Of a stretch of DNA of 64,000 nucleotides, positions 1-9,395 are shown one piece after another. Position numbers and translations under genes: made by a program. The stretch covers positions 62,001 through 126,000 of the forward strand of contig JADJSX010000014.1 in the NCBI GenBank assembly GCA_016711485.1, given 5' to 3'. The notes beneath the pieces are model-generated. The model saw only the letters and a list, made by a program, of their open reading frames with translations. It did not search any database and was not told the DNA's origin. Source of the stretch: Leptospiraceae bacterium. Its GTDB lineage: Bacteria; Spirochaetota; Leptospiria; Leptospirales; Leptospiraceae. Each line of letters starts with the position of its first letter. The stretch's first letter is position 1.

Positions 1-937
1 GGAAAATTTCTCCCGTTTGAGGCTTATTGCCATTGATAAAGTCCACAGAGGACATTACCTTCTTATTTTCTGGCTGAAGGGATTCAAGAATTAAAATTTT
101 AGAATCTCCACACTCGACTGCGATTGTTTTTTTATTCAAGAGATGCAGGGTTCCCGGTTTATTCAAAACCGATTCCAATTTATCCTGTTGAAGTTTAACA
201 GAATAAATATTCAGCCTCTTTCCCCGAAAACTAGTGTAACATATATACCCGGGATTAAATGCACGAATCTTGTTAAATAAAAACTCCGCAGGCTCAGAGA
301 AATCTAGTTTTCGATCGTCGGGTTTTATTTTTTTACAATGGGTCGCATTTGCGTGGTCTTGTGGTCTAGCAAAAAACTTAGAATCCGTTTTTGTTTTTAG
401 AATTCGTAGTATATCTTGAATTCCTAGTTCCGTAATTTTCTCAAGTAAAGTTCCAAAAGTATCTTCTTGCGAAATGAGAACTGTAACTTGACTAATTATA
501 TCTCCTGCATCTAATTCTTCGGTAATGTATTGCAGAGTCGCACCGGTTTCTTTTTTCCCATCTAAAATGGCAGACTGAACCGGAGATGCTCCGCGGTATT
601 CGGGAAGTAGACTTCCGTGGAGGTTAATTGTGCCTAACCTCGGAAAATTAAAAATCTCTTTTGGAATAATATAACCATATGCAAATACTATGTAAATATC
701 AACTGAGAAAGAATTTATTTCCTCTATCGCCGACTCGTTTCGAATACTAGAAAATTGTAAAACTGGAATCGAATTATCTAATGCTGTTTTTTTTACAGGC
801 GAAGGGGTCGGATTTTTATCACGACCAATAGGTTTATCCATATTAGTCGCGACGAAAGAAACTTCATACCCTTCCTTTATTAAAGCACTCAGTAATTTAG
901 CTGAATGCTCCGGAGTTCCAAAATAGCCTATTTTCAT
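1..937 (-). CDS. fmt: Methionyl-tRNA formyltransferase (3' end outside window)
   Basis: Formylates the methionyl group of initiator tRNA in the cytoplasm using 10-formyl-tetrahydrofolate. The translated product starts MKIGYFGTPEHSAKLLSA, has the family signature HGSLLPEYRGASPVQ, and keeps the catalytic trio at N105, H107 and D143, almost the same numbering as in E. coli Fmt. About 312 codons are present and the last visible residues (DFINGNKPQTGEIF) match the end of the C-terminal anticodon-binding domain, so only a few residues are missing at the window edge. The ATG follows directly on the stop codon of the flotillin gene upstream, so the two are probably cotranscribed. Confidence 0.95.
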   Translation of the reverse strand, partial: MKIGYFGTPEHSAKLLSALIKEGYEVSFVATNMDKPIGRDKNPTPSPVKKTALDNSIPVLQFSSIRNESAIEEINSFSVDIYIVFAYGYIIPKEIFNFPRLGTINLHGSLLPEYRGASPVQSAILDGKKETGATLQYITEELDAGDIISQVTVLISQEDTFGTLLEKITELGIQDILRILKTKTDSKFFARPQDHANATHCKKIKPDDRKLDFSEPAEFLFNKIRAFNPGYICYTSFRGKRLNIYSVKLQQDKLESVLNKPGTLHLLNKKTIAVECGDSKILILESLQPENKKVMSSVDFINGNKPQTGEIF

Positions 938-2554
938 TTACTCTTTAGCTGTTCCTTTAGGTTTGTCTTTTTTATCTACTTCAGTTAGTTTACCGAGGTA
1001 TTCGGGAAGCTCAATGCCAGCTTGTTTTGCTAACTCTTGTAGTGGTGGAAGTGCGCCGATAAACCCTTTTAGGAAATTAGCGGTAGAACTTCCATTACCC
1101 CCTACTCCATTTCCAGAATCCCAAACTGTGATTTTGTCGATTTTGAGATTGGAAATTGCTTCTACTTGTTTACCAACTATTGCTTCCATTTTTTCTATTA
1201 CCAGAAGGGTAGCGGCTAGCCCTGCATCTCCGTTAGAGGCAGTTATAATTCGTTTATAACCTTCTGCTTTTGCTTCGAGTAATGACTGCAAACCTTCCGC
1301 TTCAGCTTTGAATTTAAATAAAGTTGCGTCAGCTTCTCCTTTTGCAATACGTCGGATTTTTTCAGCCTCGGCTTCGGATTCCACTTCGATTCTTTTTTTC
1401 TCAACTTCTTGTTGGGCTAATTGTGTTTTTTCTAATTTTGCAACTTCAGCTTCTTTTTCTGCTTTAGATATCTCTGTTGCGGCATTCGCTTTAGCGACTT
1501 CTCCGACTCTCAGTGCTTCGGATTCTCGCTTCGCCAACTCAGCATTAGACTCAGCAACTTTTGCTCTAGATTTATTCTCTCCATCAACGGCTAAAGCATT
1601 GTTTTCAGCGACGGCAATACGTTTTTTCTGATCTGCAACTTTCTCCCCTTCTACAGCTTTAAATTCGAAATCAGACACACTAATACGTTTATTTGCTTCT
1701 GCTTCTTTTTTTCCTTTTTCGGCTTCTGCTTGCTGGATGGAGATATTGATTTCTTTGTTTTTTATTGCTTCGGCTTGTTTAGATGCACCTAACGCATCTA
1801 GTTCGGCAACACGAATCATTTGGTCGATGTCAGCTTCTTTTTGTCCTTTGAGAGATTCTGCAGTTTCTTTTGCGACTTCTACGTCTCTTTCGCGAGTTGC
1901 TTTTGCTTGCCCTGTTGCCCCAAATTTTTCCTGATTAGATACTTCAATTTTTGCCTGATTAATAGCTTCTGCGGCCGCTTTTTTTCCAATCGCTTCGATG
2001 TAGCCTGACTCGTCGGTTAAGTCTTTGATGTTGACGTTAATCAGTGTTAGCCCCAATTTGTTTAGCTCGGTGGTAACGTTTTCGTTGATTTGAGCGAGGA
2101 ATTTTTCCCGATTCTGATTGATTTCTTCTATATCGAGAGTTGCAATTACAAGACGAAGTTGACCTAAAATAATATCTTCTGCTTGGGTTTTGATTTGGGA
2201 GTCGGATAAACTGAGTAGCCGCTCTGCTGCATTTCCCATTAAACTTGGATCGGTGGAGATTCCCACTGTAAAAGTGCTTGGAGTATTGATACGAATATTT
2301 TGCTTCGAAAGAGCTCCAGTAAGATTAATTTCGATCGTCATAGGTTCGAGACTTAAAAACTGAGAATCCTGAATCAATGGCCAGACAAATGTTCCGCCAC
2401 CATGAATACAAATCGCACTTTTGTCTTTTCCAACCCGACCGTAAATGACTAAAATTTTATTAGAAGGACAACGTCTATATCTCTTAACTAAAAAATACGC
2501 CACTGAGGTTCCAATCAAAATTGGAACAGAAAATATACCTAAAATTTCTCCCAT
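938..2554 (-). CDS. Flotillin-like SPFH-domain membrane protein
   Basis: Flotillins assemble at the inner membrane and organise protein-lipid microdomains. The 538-residue product has one N-terminal membrane segment (about residues 4-24), an SPFH/band-7 region (about 30-210), and then a very long Ala/Glu/Lys-rich coiled coil (about 190-460) of the kind seen in YqiK/FloT proteins, ending in a short charged tail. The NfeD-like gene sits 13 bp upstream, the partner normally found with flotillins (yuaF-floT, yqiJ-yqiK). Together with fmt downstream it forms a tight three-gene minus-strand run. Family assignment is firm; the cellular cargo is unknown. Confidence 0.9.
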   Translation of the reverse strand: MGEILGIFSVPILIGTSVAYFLVKRYRRCPSNKILVIYGRVGKDKSAICIHGGGTFVWPLIQDSQFLSLEPMTIEINLTGALSKQNIRINTPSTFTVGISTDPSLMGNAAERLLSLSDSQIKTQAEDIILGQLRLVIATLDIEEINQNREKFLAQINENVTTELNKLGLTLINVNIKDLTDESGYIEAIGKKAAAEAINQAKIEVSNQEKFGATGQAKATRERDVEVAKETAESLKGQKEADIDQMIRVAELDALGASKQAEAIKNKEINISIQQAEAEKGKKEAEANKRISVSDFEFKAVEGEKVADQKKRIAVAENNALAVDGENKSRAKVAESNAELAKRESEALRVGEVAKANAATEISKAEKEAEVAKLEKTQLAQQEVEKKRIEVESEAEAEKIRRIAKGEADATLFKFKAEAEGLQSLLEAKAEGYKRIITASNGDAGLAATLLVIEKMEAIVGKQVEAISNLKIDKITVWDSGNGVGGNGSSTANFLKGFIGALPPLQELAKQAGIELPEYLGKLTEVDKKDKPKGTAKE

Positions 2555-2567
2555 TACAAACTCCTTA

Positions 2568-3101
2568 CTACAATCTTTCTACTACTAATATTCCATCTTT
2601 TACAGATGAAACTTTTATTTCTTCAAAGGCAGAAATTTTTTCACCTGATTTCGAGATTGCTTTTAAATTTTTCATGCTGCCTTGAAAACTGACTTGAATT
2701 TCGCCAACTCCATATTCAGGAATCGTCATATAGACCTTACCCACTTTTCCAATTGCATTTGCTAAATCCAATTTGTTAATTTGTGAAAGTCCCTTCACTT
2801 TTGCAAAAAGCCAAATTTCAAAAACTGAACAGGACAAACCAAAAACTGTGGCGATAGTCAAACTTAAATACACTGCAAGAGATGTATTTTTTTGTAAGTA
2901 CATGCCCATCCAACCAAAAGCTGCGGCAAAAATGGAAATAGTCTGGAGAGATAAAAATTTAAAGTCTAAATTGTCCGGATCGAGTGCATCCATATCTATT
3001 GAATCTGTGTCACTTCCAAAAAAAGAGAGAAGTAATTTAAGGACAAATAAGAATGTTCCGATTGCCGCCGTATAAAAATATATTGATTCAAATTCTAACA
3101 T
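2568..3101 (-). CDS. NfeD-like membrane protein, flotillin partner
   Basis: 177-residue protein with hydrophobic segments near residues 8-28, 52-68 and 74-102, followed by a soluble C-terminal part (about 110-177) with alternating beta-strand pattern (IGKVGKVYMTIPEYGVGEI) typical of the OB-fold of NfeD/YqiJ/YuaF proteins. NfeD proteins are encoded next to flotillins and are thought to work with them in the membrane. The flotillin gene follows after 13 bp. The size matches the short YuaF-type class, which lacks the ClpP-like protease domain. Confidence 0.8.
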   Translation of the reverse strand: MLEFESIYFYTAAIGTFLFVLKLLLSFFGSDTDSIDMDALDPDNLDFKFLSLQTISIFAAAFGWMGMYLQKNTSLAVYLSLTIATVFGLSCSVFEIWLFAKVKGLSQINKLDLANAIGKVGKVYMTIPEYGVGEIQVSFQGSMKNLKAISKSGEKISAFEEIKVSSVKDGILVVERL

Positions 3102-3444
3102 TTAATATTCCTAAACCTTCATCACTAAGCTATTAAAAAAGGGAAAGGAATTTTTATTATTTCAGCATTGGTGCTTTTTTCGAGCACCTTGGTAATATTC
3201 CAGCTATTTTGTAATTACTAACAATGTTATAGAATTTCGGAATCACTCAATGTCCTGCCTTTTTCCCGCAGTGAAATTTATTGCATCAGCACTACAATAA
3301 ATTTTATAACAAAATGACCGCGATGATGACAACTCTATGCTATAAATATTTCATAAGGAGCTAATACGTAATTTTTAATAAAAAATTTCAGGATTACAAT
3401 AAATTTATTTTCGTGTTTAACCAAAATAGAAATTCAGAAATACT
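3102..3444. other. Intergenic region between divergent genes
   Basis: AT-rich gap between the divergently transcribed NfeD-like and DUF1564-like genes. It contains a small hairpin at 3170-3188 (GGTGCT / AGCACC with a 7-nt loop) without a following T tract. No coding remnant or RNA gene was recognised. Confidence 0.5.
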
Positions 3445-3966
3445 ATGAAGATTTTTTATACACCAACATTTTTCAACACATGCAATAATTTAGCTGAACC
3501 GCAACGCAATTCCACTCTCCTAATTCCAGCAGATTTGTTCGATTTTTGGAATCAAAAATCCGGCTGTAACAATGTCAACTCTAGGGATTATCTACATTTG
3601 CTGCTCAAAAAATATCGATTCCTAGTTTATAACGGCCTCCTTGAAAAATCAGAAAATTTGATGACTAATTACCAAGTAGAAGGTCTTGGTCTCCAAAAAG
3701 TGGCTATTCGTCCTTATCCGGAAGATTGGGCTGAATTAAAACAACTCAAGGCATTCTTTAACAAAAGCATTTGCCTTATTGTAGTCTTTTTGGTAATGCT
3801 TGACTCTTTAGGAGTAGCCGAATCCATTCCCGATCAACTAGCCAGATTCGGAGTTCCGATAGAATCGCATTTTCGGTTGTGCACTAAAACTTTTCTTACT
3901 AGGAAAAATTTCTCCTATAGGAGGGAAATGCAATATCGGAGAGATAAGTATCACAAAAAAGTCTAA
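3445..3966 (+). CDS. DUF1564-like protein
   Basis: 173 residues. It resembles the DUF1564 family, a paralogous group common in Leptospira with no known function: a start like NSTLLIPADLFDFW, a central WAELKQLKAFFNKS segment, a hydrophobic helix (CLIVVFLVMLDSLGV) and a basic tail (RREMQYRRDKYHKK). The helix-rich, basic make-up could suit nucleic-acid binding, but this is inference. It stands alone, with more than 130 bp of non-coding sequence on either side. The family call is from memory of the pattern, not from a search. Confidence 0.6.
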   Translation: MKIFYTPTFFNTCNNLAEPQRNSTLLIPADLFDFWNQKSGCNNVNSRDYLHLLLKKYRFLVYNGLLEKSENLMTNYQVEGLGLQKVAIRPYPEDWAELKQLKAFFNKSICLIVVFLVMLDSLGVAESIPDQLARFGVPIESHFRLCTKTFLTRKNFSYRREMQYRRDKYHKKV

Positions 3967-4104
3967 ATAGAAGAAAGTTAGCAAAGAATAAAAATCAAAT
4001 TAAAGTAAAATCCCTAGCGAAGCTATATTATTACTCTCAAAATATGCCTATGGTTTAAAATTAAATACTTTACGCCTAACAAATATTCTAACTAGAATCA
4101 ATCT

Positions 4105-4668
4105 ATGAAAAAACAGAAGCTTTTATATATATCAATTTTTTTAGCCTTATTTGCTTGTAAAAATAAAACGAGCCTAAGAATCGAAAATGAACTAGAATCA
4201 GGATCAACAATTAGCCTCCGCAATTTTAAAAGAGATGCCTTTAATGAAAAGGGGGAACTTCTTTGGAATTTAAAGGCAAAAGAAGCATTTGTGTATGTCG
4301 GCGAAAATAAATCTATATTTTACGGACTAGATTTCGATCAATACGAAAATGGAAAAATTAAATCAAAATTATCCGGAGACCGTGGTGAAATAAATCAGAA
4401 GGACAAAAAATTAATCGTTAGTGGAAATATCAAATTAGTTGCAGAAGATAGTCGTCATCTAATGGCTGATGAACTAGTTTATGATTTAGAAACTGAAAGC
4501 CTCGTTAGTGAAAAACCAGTCACGATTATCATGAAAGGCACTACTATAAGAGGGATAGGTTTACAGGCAGACAAAGGTTTAAACAAAGTAAAAATTTTAA
4601 AACCAGCCGGGGTTAGTAGTGATAATCCACTTGAAAAAAAAGGAAACTTGCTTCCAGCAACCCCTTAA
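4105..4668 (+). CDS. lptC: LptC-like lipoprotein, LPS export
   Basis: 187 residues with a lipoprotein signal (lipobox LFAC, Cys18). The rest is a run of short beta-strands containing paired phrases (KGELLWNLKAKEAFVY, LSGDRGEINQKDKKLIVSGN, LMADELVYDLETESLVSEKP) typical of the LptC/LptA beta-jellyroll that carries lipopolysaccharide across the periplasm. LptC proteins usually have an uncleaved membrane anchor; lipoprotein versions are found in several didermic phyla. No other lpt gene is in the window. The gene converges with the STAS/cNMP gene and overlaps its end by 4 bp. Confidence 0.7.
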   Translation: MKKQKLLYISIFLALFACKNKTSLRIENELESGSTISLRNFKRDAFNEKGELLWNLKAKEAFVYVGENKSIFYGLDFDQYENGKIKSKLSGDRGEINQKDKKLIVSGNIKLVAEDSRHLMADELVYDLETESLVSEKPVTIIMKGTTIRGIGLQADKGLNKVKILKPAGVSSDNPLEKKGNLLPATP

Positions 4669-5615
4669 TTCTGTCTAGATGCAATGAGTTCAACGTCTGT
4701 TAGCCGCAATCGAGTAGAAATGGCTCGTGCCAATTTCTCATAAAATAAACTACCTAGTTCTGGATACTTTTTTACAATTTTTTCAAATTCCTTTTTGGAA
4801 AGATAATATAGAGAAACATCTCCATCAGCTACAGCGTTTGCAGACCTACAATCAGAATCTAAAAATGCTATATCACCAAAAAAATCTCCCTGCGAGAAAA
4901 TGGTAATCAATACATTTTGATTAAATGCCAACGGAATTAATATTTTAACATCTCCCTTTCTGATAAAATATATTTCATCCCCTTCATCTCCTTTACTAAA
5001 TATGAATTTTCCATTTTGAATTTTCTTTGGGTGAAAGTATTTTTCCATTTTTTTCATTAAAGTTGGTGCCACGCCATTAAAAAACTCAAACTCAGATAAC
5101 TTCATTTCGTTTCCTGACATTCTGTAATTAGAAAAAACTTCCGTTAGGATTTCATCTTCAACAAACTCAAGAGCGGAATCTAAATCATCAAAATATCGAA
5201 GACTTGTATTTTCCGAAAAACCAAAATTACCAAAATAAGTTCTTATATTTTTTCCAGAGGATAAATCAATTGGGATCGAACTAAAAAACAAAAAACCACC
5301 ATTGGCCAATATTCGAGAATAAATTATCGTAAACATATGAAATGCAGTAAAATCTATAGACAATACTTTTCTCATATCCAATATAAAATACTTAGTATTT
5401 CCAAGATAAGATTCTAATACAGAATACAATTGATCCGTAGTTCCAAAAAATAGTTGCCCTTGTAACTCTAAAATTAATGTCGATTTGCCCTTATCCTGTA
5501 GTACTTCAAATTCAGACGGAAGTCTTTTTTTCTTAGAAAATTTATGATCTCCAATCATTTTTCTATTGATAACTGAAAAACGAATTTGTTCTCGAATAAA
5601 AAGTAATATCGCCAT
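4665..5615 (-). CDS. STAS plus cyclic-nucleotide-binding part of a split SulP transporter
   Basis: 316 residues. The first 20 (MAILLFIREQIRFSVI) are the end of a SulP membrane domain, followed by a STAS domain (about 40-155) and a cyclic-nucleotide-binding domain (about 190-310) with the phosphate-cassette phrase FFGDIAFLDSDCRSANAVA. This is the natural C-terminal half of the transporter encoded just upstream: the upstream protein reads TAAGLGLG and then loses frame, while this frame continues MAILLFIREQ. The frames overlap by 61 bp. The gene is best read as one transporter broken by a one-base deletion or sequence error; independent translation from the ATG at 5615 is possible. Confidence 0.75.
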   Translation of the reverse strand: MAILLFIREQIRFSVINRKMIGDHKFSKKKRLPSEFEVLQDKGKSTLILELQGQLFFGTTDQLYSVLESYLGNTKYFILDMRKVLSIDFTAFHMFTIIYSRILANGGFLFFSSIPIDLSSGKNIRTYFGNFGFSENTSLRYFDDLDSALEFVEDEILTEVFSNYRMSGNEMKLSEFEFFNGVAPTLMKKMEKYFHPKKIQNGKFIFSKGDEGDEIYFIRKGDVKILIPLAFNQNVLITIFSQGDFFGDIAFLDSDCRSANAVADGDVSLYYLSKKEFEKIVKKYPELGSLFYEKLARAISTRLRLTDVELIASRQN

Positions 5616-6871
5616 CCCAATCCCAGACCAGCCGCTGTTACCAAGTCATATAATAAAGCAGAAATAATAACTATTACTATTACCAAGAAATCTATGATCG
5701 TAGATTTGAATTTTAAAAGTTTGAAACTATTCCAATCCAACATTCTAAACCCAAGAACTATTAATACTCCAGCTAAAGCCGCAATTGGAATCCATGATAA
5801 AATATCAGGTAGAAAAAATAGAATTATAGTGCTAAATATACCTACGGAAGCACCGGATAATTTAGTTTTACCTCCACTATTTAAATTAACAAGTGTGGGT
5901 CCTAATGTGCCTGAACCTGGAATTCCACCTGTTAGAGCGGAAATAATATTTGCAAAACCTTGCCCCATTAATTCTCCGTTTGAATCATGGCGTGTTCCGG
6001 TCAATGAATCATGAACAATACAAGTTTTTAAAGTATCAATAGATAAAACAAATGCTAAAGTAATCACTGGTACAATTAAATTTAAAACAAGATCTATATC
6101 GAAACCCAAAATCAGGGTCCATGTTCTTTTGATATTTTCTATAAACTCTAAAGGAGAAGCAGAAATTTTTCCAATTACATATGGGTTGTTATTTAAATCA
6201 AATAGCCCTTTTTCGAGAGTTCCCAGTGCAAAAAAAGTAATCACACCAATAAACAAAGCAAAAATAGCAGACGGAATTTTTTTAGAAATTCGAATCACTA
6301 GAATCATGGCAAGAATTGTAGAAACTCCAATTAAAAAATGAACATAATTTCCATTCGTTAAATGAAACTTATCATTCCATAATTCTGAAATTTTCGACAA
6401 ACCTAAAATCTTAGGTAACTGTCCAGTTATTATAAGTATACCAACACTACCTAAATACCCGGTGACAACAGGATATGGAATGTATTTTACTAATTTCCCA
6501 AGCCCAGCTCGGCCAGTGGTAAATTGCAATATACCGGCAAACAGTGCGGTTAGAATAACAAAAATCGGAATGTATTCTAAGGAAACATTTTTTCTATGTA
6601 CTAATTCCATAACAAAGGCAGAAAGTACGGCTCCAGCTGGAGCACTTGGGGCAGTTACCATCCCAGGTGTTCTTCCAGAAACCGAGGCAACAATGCTTAG
6701 TACAATAGTTCCCACGATGCCGATTATGGCCGCTTGTTTTAAGTATCCATTACCTAGACCAGAAAAAATAATTAAACTATACGCAATAGCAGACGGAAGT
6801 GCGACCAGTAATGCAGAAAATCCTCCAATAAATTCCTGTAAAAAAAATTTATATTTTGCATCTAAATTCAT
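5555..6871 (-). CDS. SulP-family anion transporter, membrane domain (frameshifted at 3' end)
   Basis: SulP/SLC26 permeases move sulfate, bicarbonate or related anions. The 438-residue product has about 10-12 hydrophobic helices, with the family stretches SAIAYSLIIFSGLG, TPGMVTAPSAPAGAVLSAF and NIISALTGGIPGSGTLGPT. The last genuine residues are AAGLGLG; the following WRYYFLFENKF is an out-of-frame tail, because the continuation is found in the overlapping gene downstream. Its ATG lies directly after the stop codon of the 241-residue membrane protein, so these genes form one transcription unit. Substrate cannot be told from sequence. Confidence 0.85.
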   Translation of the reverse strand: MNLDAKYKFFLQEFIGGFSALLVALPSAIAYSLIIFSGLGNGYLKQAAIIGIVGTIVLSIVASVSGRTPGMVTAPSAPAGAVLSAFVMELVHRKNVSLEYIPIFVILTALFAGILQFTTGRAGLGKLVKYIPYPVVTGYLGSVGILIITGQLPKILGLSKISELWNDKFHLTNGNYVHFLIGVSTILAMILVIRISKKIPSAIFALFIGVITFFALGTLEKGLFDLNNNPYVIGKISASPLEFIENIKRTWTLILGFDIDLVLNLIVPVITLAFVLSIDTLKTCIVHDSLTGTRHDSNGELMGQGFANIISALTGGIPGSGTLGPTLVNLNSGGKTKLSGASVGIFSTIILFFLPDILSWIPIAALAGVLIVLGFRMLDWNSFKLLKFKSTIIDFLVIVIVIISALLYDLVTAAGLGLGWRYYFLFENKFVFQLSIEK

Positions 6872-7597
6872 TTAAATCAAAATTTTTATTCCAATAAAAC
6901 ATACAAAATTAAAACCGCTTAAAATTAAATTAGATGAAAAACTGGGTGAAAAAAATTTTTCGTCTAAAGTTTCATTTACCTTTGCTGATACTTTGTTAAT
7001 TAACTCTTCTAAGCTAATATTTACTTTGCCTTCTTCAGATATTACAGCAGATACAATTCCTAATAAATTCAATTTCGCAAATAGAAATTTTAATATCATT
7101 CGAATTGGAAAAGGCATTCCTTCCATTTTTTTGATATACACCGGCAAATATTCATTTACCACTTGTATAGATCCTGATGAATTGAGTTTATTTAACCATT
7201 CCACTTTTGAGTTTACTTTTTCAAAGAATTTTTGAAAAAGATATTTTATTAAATATTCTTTTTTATCTTTTAACAAATTATAGATTGCCACTGTCACTGC
7301 GTATTTTTTAGAAAAGAAAAAATGTAAAACTGGGAAAACTAGGAAAAATGTTAAAAATAAAAGACTGGCCTGCCAATTCATTACAATCATTAAAAATAAT
7401 ACTAGAAGAGCCGCACCTGCACCACCATGTCCACCTCTCGCAACTGACGCATCAAAGAGTATACTTAATTCCGGCCATAAAAATATAAGAAGAATCCAAT
7501 TGATAAAAATACCTACTCCTGTTAAAAAAAGAATAGTCAAAATAGTTTTAAATCCTTGTTTCGCAATTGTTTTCATTAAGTTTGTATCTAATTGCAT
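6872..7597 (-). CDS. Membrane protein of unknown function
   Basis: 241 residues, not recognised. Three hydrophobic segments lie in the first 95 residues (ILTILFLTGVGIFINWILLIF, ALLVLFLMIVMNW, LLFLTFFLVFPVLHFFF) and a last one at the C-terminus (LILSGFNFVCFIGIKIL), with a soluble basic domain between (about 95-215). It sits between the TPM-domain gene (19 bp upstream) and the SulP transporter (no gap), which suggests cotranscription and perhaps a role at the same membrane. Confidence 0.75.
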   Translation of the reverse strand: MQLDTNLMKTIAKQGFKTILTILFLTGVGIFINWILLIFLWPELSILFDASVARGGHGGAGAALLVLFLMIVMNWQASLLFLTFFLVFPVLHFFFSKKYAVTVAIYNLLKDKKEYLIKYLFQKFFEKVNSKVEWLNKLNSSGSIQVVNEYLPVYIKKMEGMPFPIRMILKFLFAKLNLLGIVSAVISEEGKVNISLEELINKVSAKVNETLDEKFFSPSFSSNLILSGFNFVCFIGIKILI

Positions 7598-7616
7598 TTT
7601 ATAAATCTCCTATCAT

Positions 7617-9107
7617 TTACCAACTACCACCTGCTCCGCCACCTCCAGATCTTCCACCACCAAAAGACGAGCTAGAACTGGAGGAACTTGAACTACCATA
7701 AGAAGAACTTGAACTTGAGGATTTAGAGCAATCTCTTGCCGGTATTGTGTATGTGTTACTTGTTTTATAACTACAATTTTTGCAAGCATAATGCCTTACT
7801 CCAGAACCGGAACTTGTGCAGGTAGGAGAAACTGTTACTGTGTCGGATTGAACAAAATATGTTTTATATTTACAAGACGGACATTTTGAATAACTTGTGA
7901 AGAATGCTTCGTATGCGTAAATTTTAACATCCTTACTTTTTTCGCAAAACCATACATCATAATCAATCGACCCAATTTTTTCTTCGATCTTCTGTCCATC
8001 TTTTAGGAAAAAATCATCTTTATCTTCATCAAGTAAAACCATATCAGTATTACATTTAGTGCAAACGCGGACTTGTAAACGAAGCTGTCTTTTTTTAATA
8101 AGCCCCCATACTATTACAAAAATCAGTAATGGCAGAAAAAAAATCGAAATCGTTATAAACTCCCACGACCTAAGTTTAGAATCAATCACTTTATAGAAAT
8201 CATAAGGATCTTTGTAATCCTTTTTGGAAAATTCTTTAAAGGAAAGTAGAATAGAAATTAAAATAAAACTTCCAAGGAACACATAAATAGATAGAAGCGT
8301 CGGAGGTAGATAATCATAATTCGCAAAAATACTCCAAGCCAAATAAGCCAAAATATAAGGAAGAATACCGATACCAGCTAACGTCCAATTGACTAAATTC
8401 TGAGAAAATAAAATACTAAATTTTTTGCCCTTCTTTTCCTTTAAATAGTATATCCCCAAAAAATATAAAATCGCATAGAAAGGAGCAAAATAGAATGAAA
8501 AAAATCGTAAACTATATAATAAATATTTTTGCGTATCATTCGATTCGCGAGTTAACCTATAAGGATCAATCTCTGTTGGAATCGGTTCTTCATTTGCAAT
8601 AGTTATCGGTTCATTTTTTATTACCTTTGCTATTTCTCTAATTACATCAGAAAATCCTTCATCCATTTTCTTCGCACGTAATTTAGGAACTAATCGATCT
8701 TCGCCGATACGTTTCAAAATAACATCTGGCAAAACACCTTCTAAACCATAGCCAGTTTCAAACTCCCATCTTCTCTGATCCATTACAAGCAGAAGTAAAA
8801 GCCCATTATCCTTTCCCTTTTTTCCAATGCCCCAAGTATTAAATAAATCTACTGCAAATTCTTTCGGGACTCCAGTTCCAATAGAATTTAAAACAACAAT
8901 CGCAAATTCAGAACTTGTTTCCTTTTCTAATTGAATCAATTGATCGTTTAAAGTTTTTAATTCGGATTCACCAATATTTTTATCTGGATCAGAAATGAAT
9001 CCACCATAGGTAGTTCTCGGATTTGGGACTGTAGAAACAGTATATGACTGTGCAAACATTGCACTTGAAATAATAAAAGTCGTTAAAAAAATAATAATTA
9101 GTTTCAT
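7617..9107 (-). CDS. TPM-domain (YgcG-like) membrane protein
   Basis: Signal peptide MKLIIIFLTTFIISSAMFAQ, then a TPM domain (about 30-165; GIGKKGKDNGLLLLLVMDQRRWE, split here for clarity of motif GKDNGLLLLL and FETGYGLEGVLPD), then several membrane helices (about 190-325), Cys pairs resembling zinc ribbons (CTKCNTD, CPSCKYK, CKNCSYK) and a Ser/Gly-rich tail ending GGGGAGGSW, as in YgcG proteins. The ATG at 9107 was chosen over one 13 codons upstream because AAGGAT lies at proper spacing before it and a signal peptide follows. TPM domains have been linked to membrane-protein quality control; the exact role is unknown. Confidence 0.8.
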   Translation of the reverse strand: MKLIIIFLTTFIISSAMFAQSYTVSTVPNPRTTYGGFISDPDKNIGESELKTLNDQLIQLEKETSSEFAIVVLNSIGTGVPKEFAVDLFNTWGIGKKGKDNGLLLLLVMDQRRWEFETGYGLEGVLPDVILKRIGEDRLVPKLRAKKMDEGFSDVIREIAKVIKNEPITIANEEPIPTEIDPYRLTRESNDTQKYLLYSLRFFSFYFAPFYAILYFLGIYYLKEKKGKKFSILFSQNLVNWTLAGIGILPYILAYLAWSIFANYDYLPPTLLSIYVFLGSFILISILLSFKEFSKKDYKDPYDFYKVIDSKLRSWEFITISIFFLPLLIFVIVWGLIKKRQLRLQVRVCTKCNTDMVLLDEDKDDFFLKDGQKIEEKIGSIDYDVWFCEKSKDVKIYAYEAFFTSYSKCPSCKYKTYFVQSDTVTVSPTCTSSGSGVRHYACKNCSYKTSNTYTIPARDCSKSSSSSSSYGSSSSSSSSSSFGGGRSGGGGAGGSW

Positions 9108-9130
9108 GTTATTTATCCTTTTGACATTAC

Positions 9131-9200
9131 ATATACCAAATGCCAAAAGTAAATCCCGATTTAAAATTGGATAACTTTCTTTTGGAAATTGGGATTACCC
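9131..9200. repeat. Copy of short dispersed repeat (TTTTGGCA..GGTATAT family), palindromic
   Basis: The minus strand carries a match to the element ending TTTTGGCA(A/T)TTGGTATAT at 9131-9152. The plus strand then reads AAATCCCGATTT and, 30 bp on, AAATTGGGATTA, so the copy forms an imperfect inverted repeat. Related ends occur at 53527-53637 and 61862-61883, and a shorter match at 29749-29760. Confidence 0.45.
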
Positions 9201-9222
9201 TTTTTGTGAAAAATAGCTTAAC

Positions 9223-9395
9223 TTATTTACTCACCTTACGCAAGGTGAGTCCAGCGTCCACTTGAGGTTTGCACCTAGCGGTGGGCTTGCTGCCGCAGGC
9301 TATTGAATTTATTAATTCATTAACATTCTCTAATATTCTCAAAATCATCTTTGGCTCCTTAAATTATCAATTTTGCGTAAGGTCAGTTATTTATG
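9223..9395. mobile_element. MITE-like element, copy A
   Basis: A roughly 170-bp non-coding element with imperfect terminal inverted repeats: left TACTCACCTTACGCAA (9227-9243), right TTTTGCGTAAGGTCAGTTAT (9371-9390). The left end also folds on itself (9229-9250, ACTCACCTT / AAGGTGAGT). The interior core at 9297-9340 (AGGCTATTGAATTTATTAAT...) recurs at 54920-54971 and, inverted, at 43875-43915. No transposase is present, so it would be non-autonomous. Confidence 0.5.

Noticed and set aside
5600..5640. Programmed -1 frameshifting in the SulP gene
   Set aside because: No slippery heptamer of the X-XXY-YYZ type and no obvious downstream stem at the junction; a simple indel explains it better.
7630..7720. 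Short tandem repeat in DNA at the 3' end of the TPM-domain gene
   Set aside because: It is the coding sequence for the Ser/Gly-rich tail normal for YgcG-type proteins.
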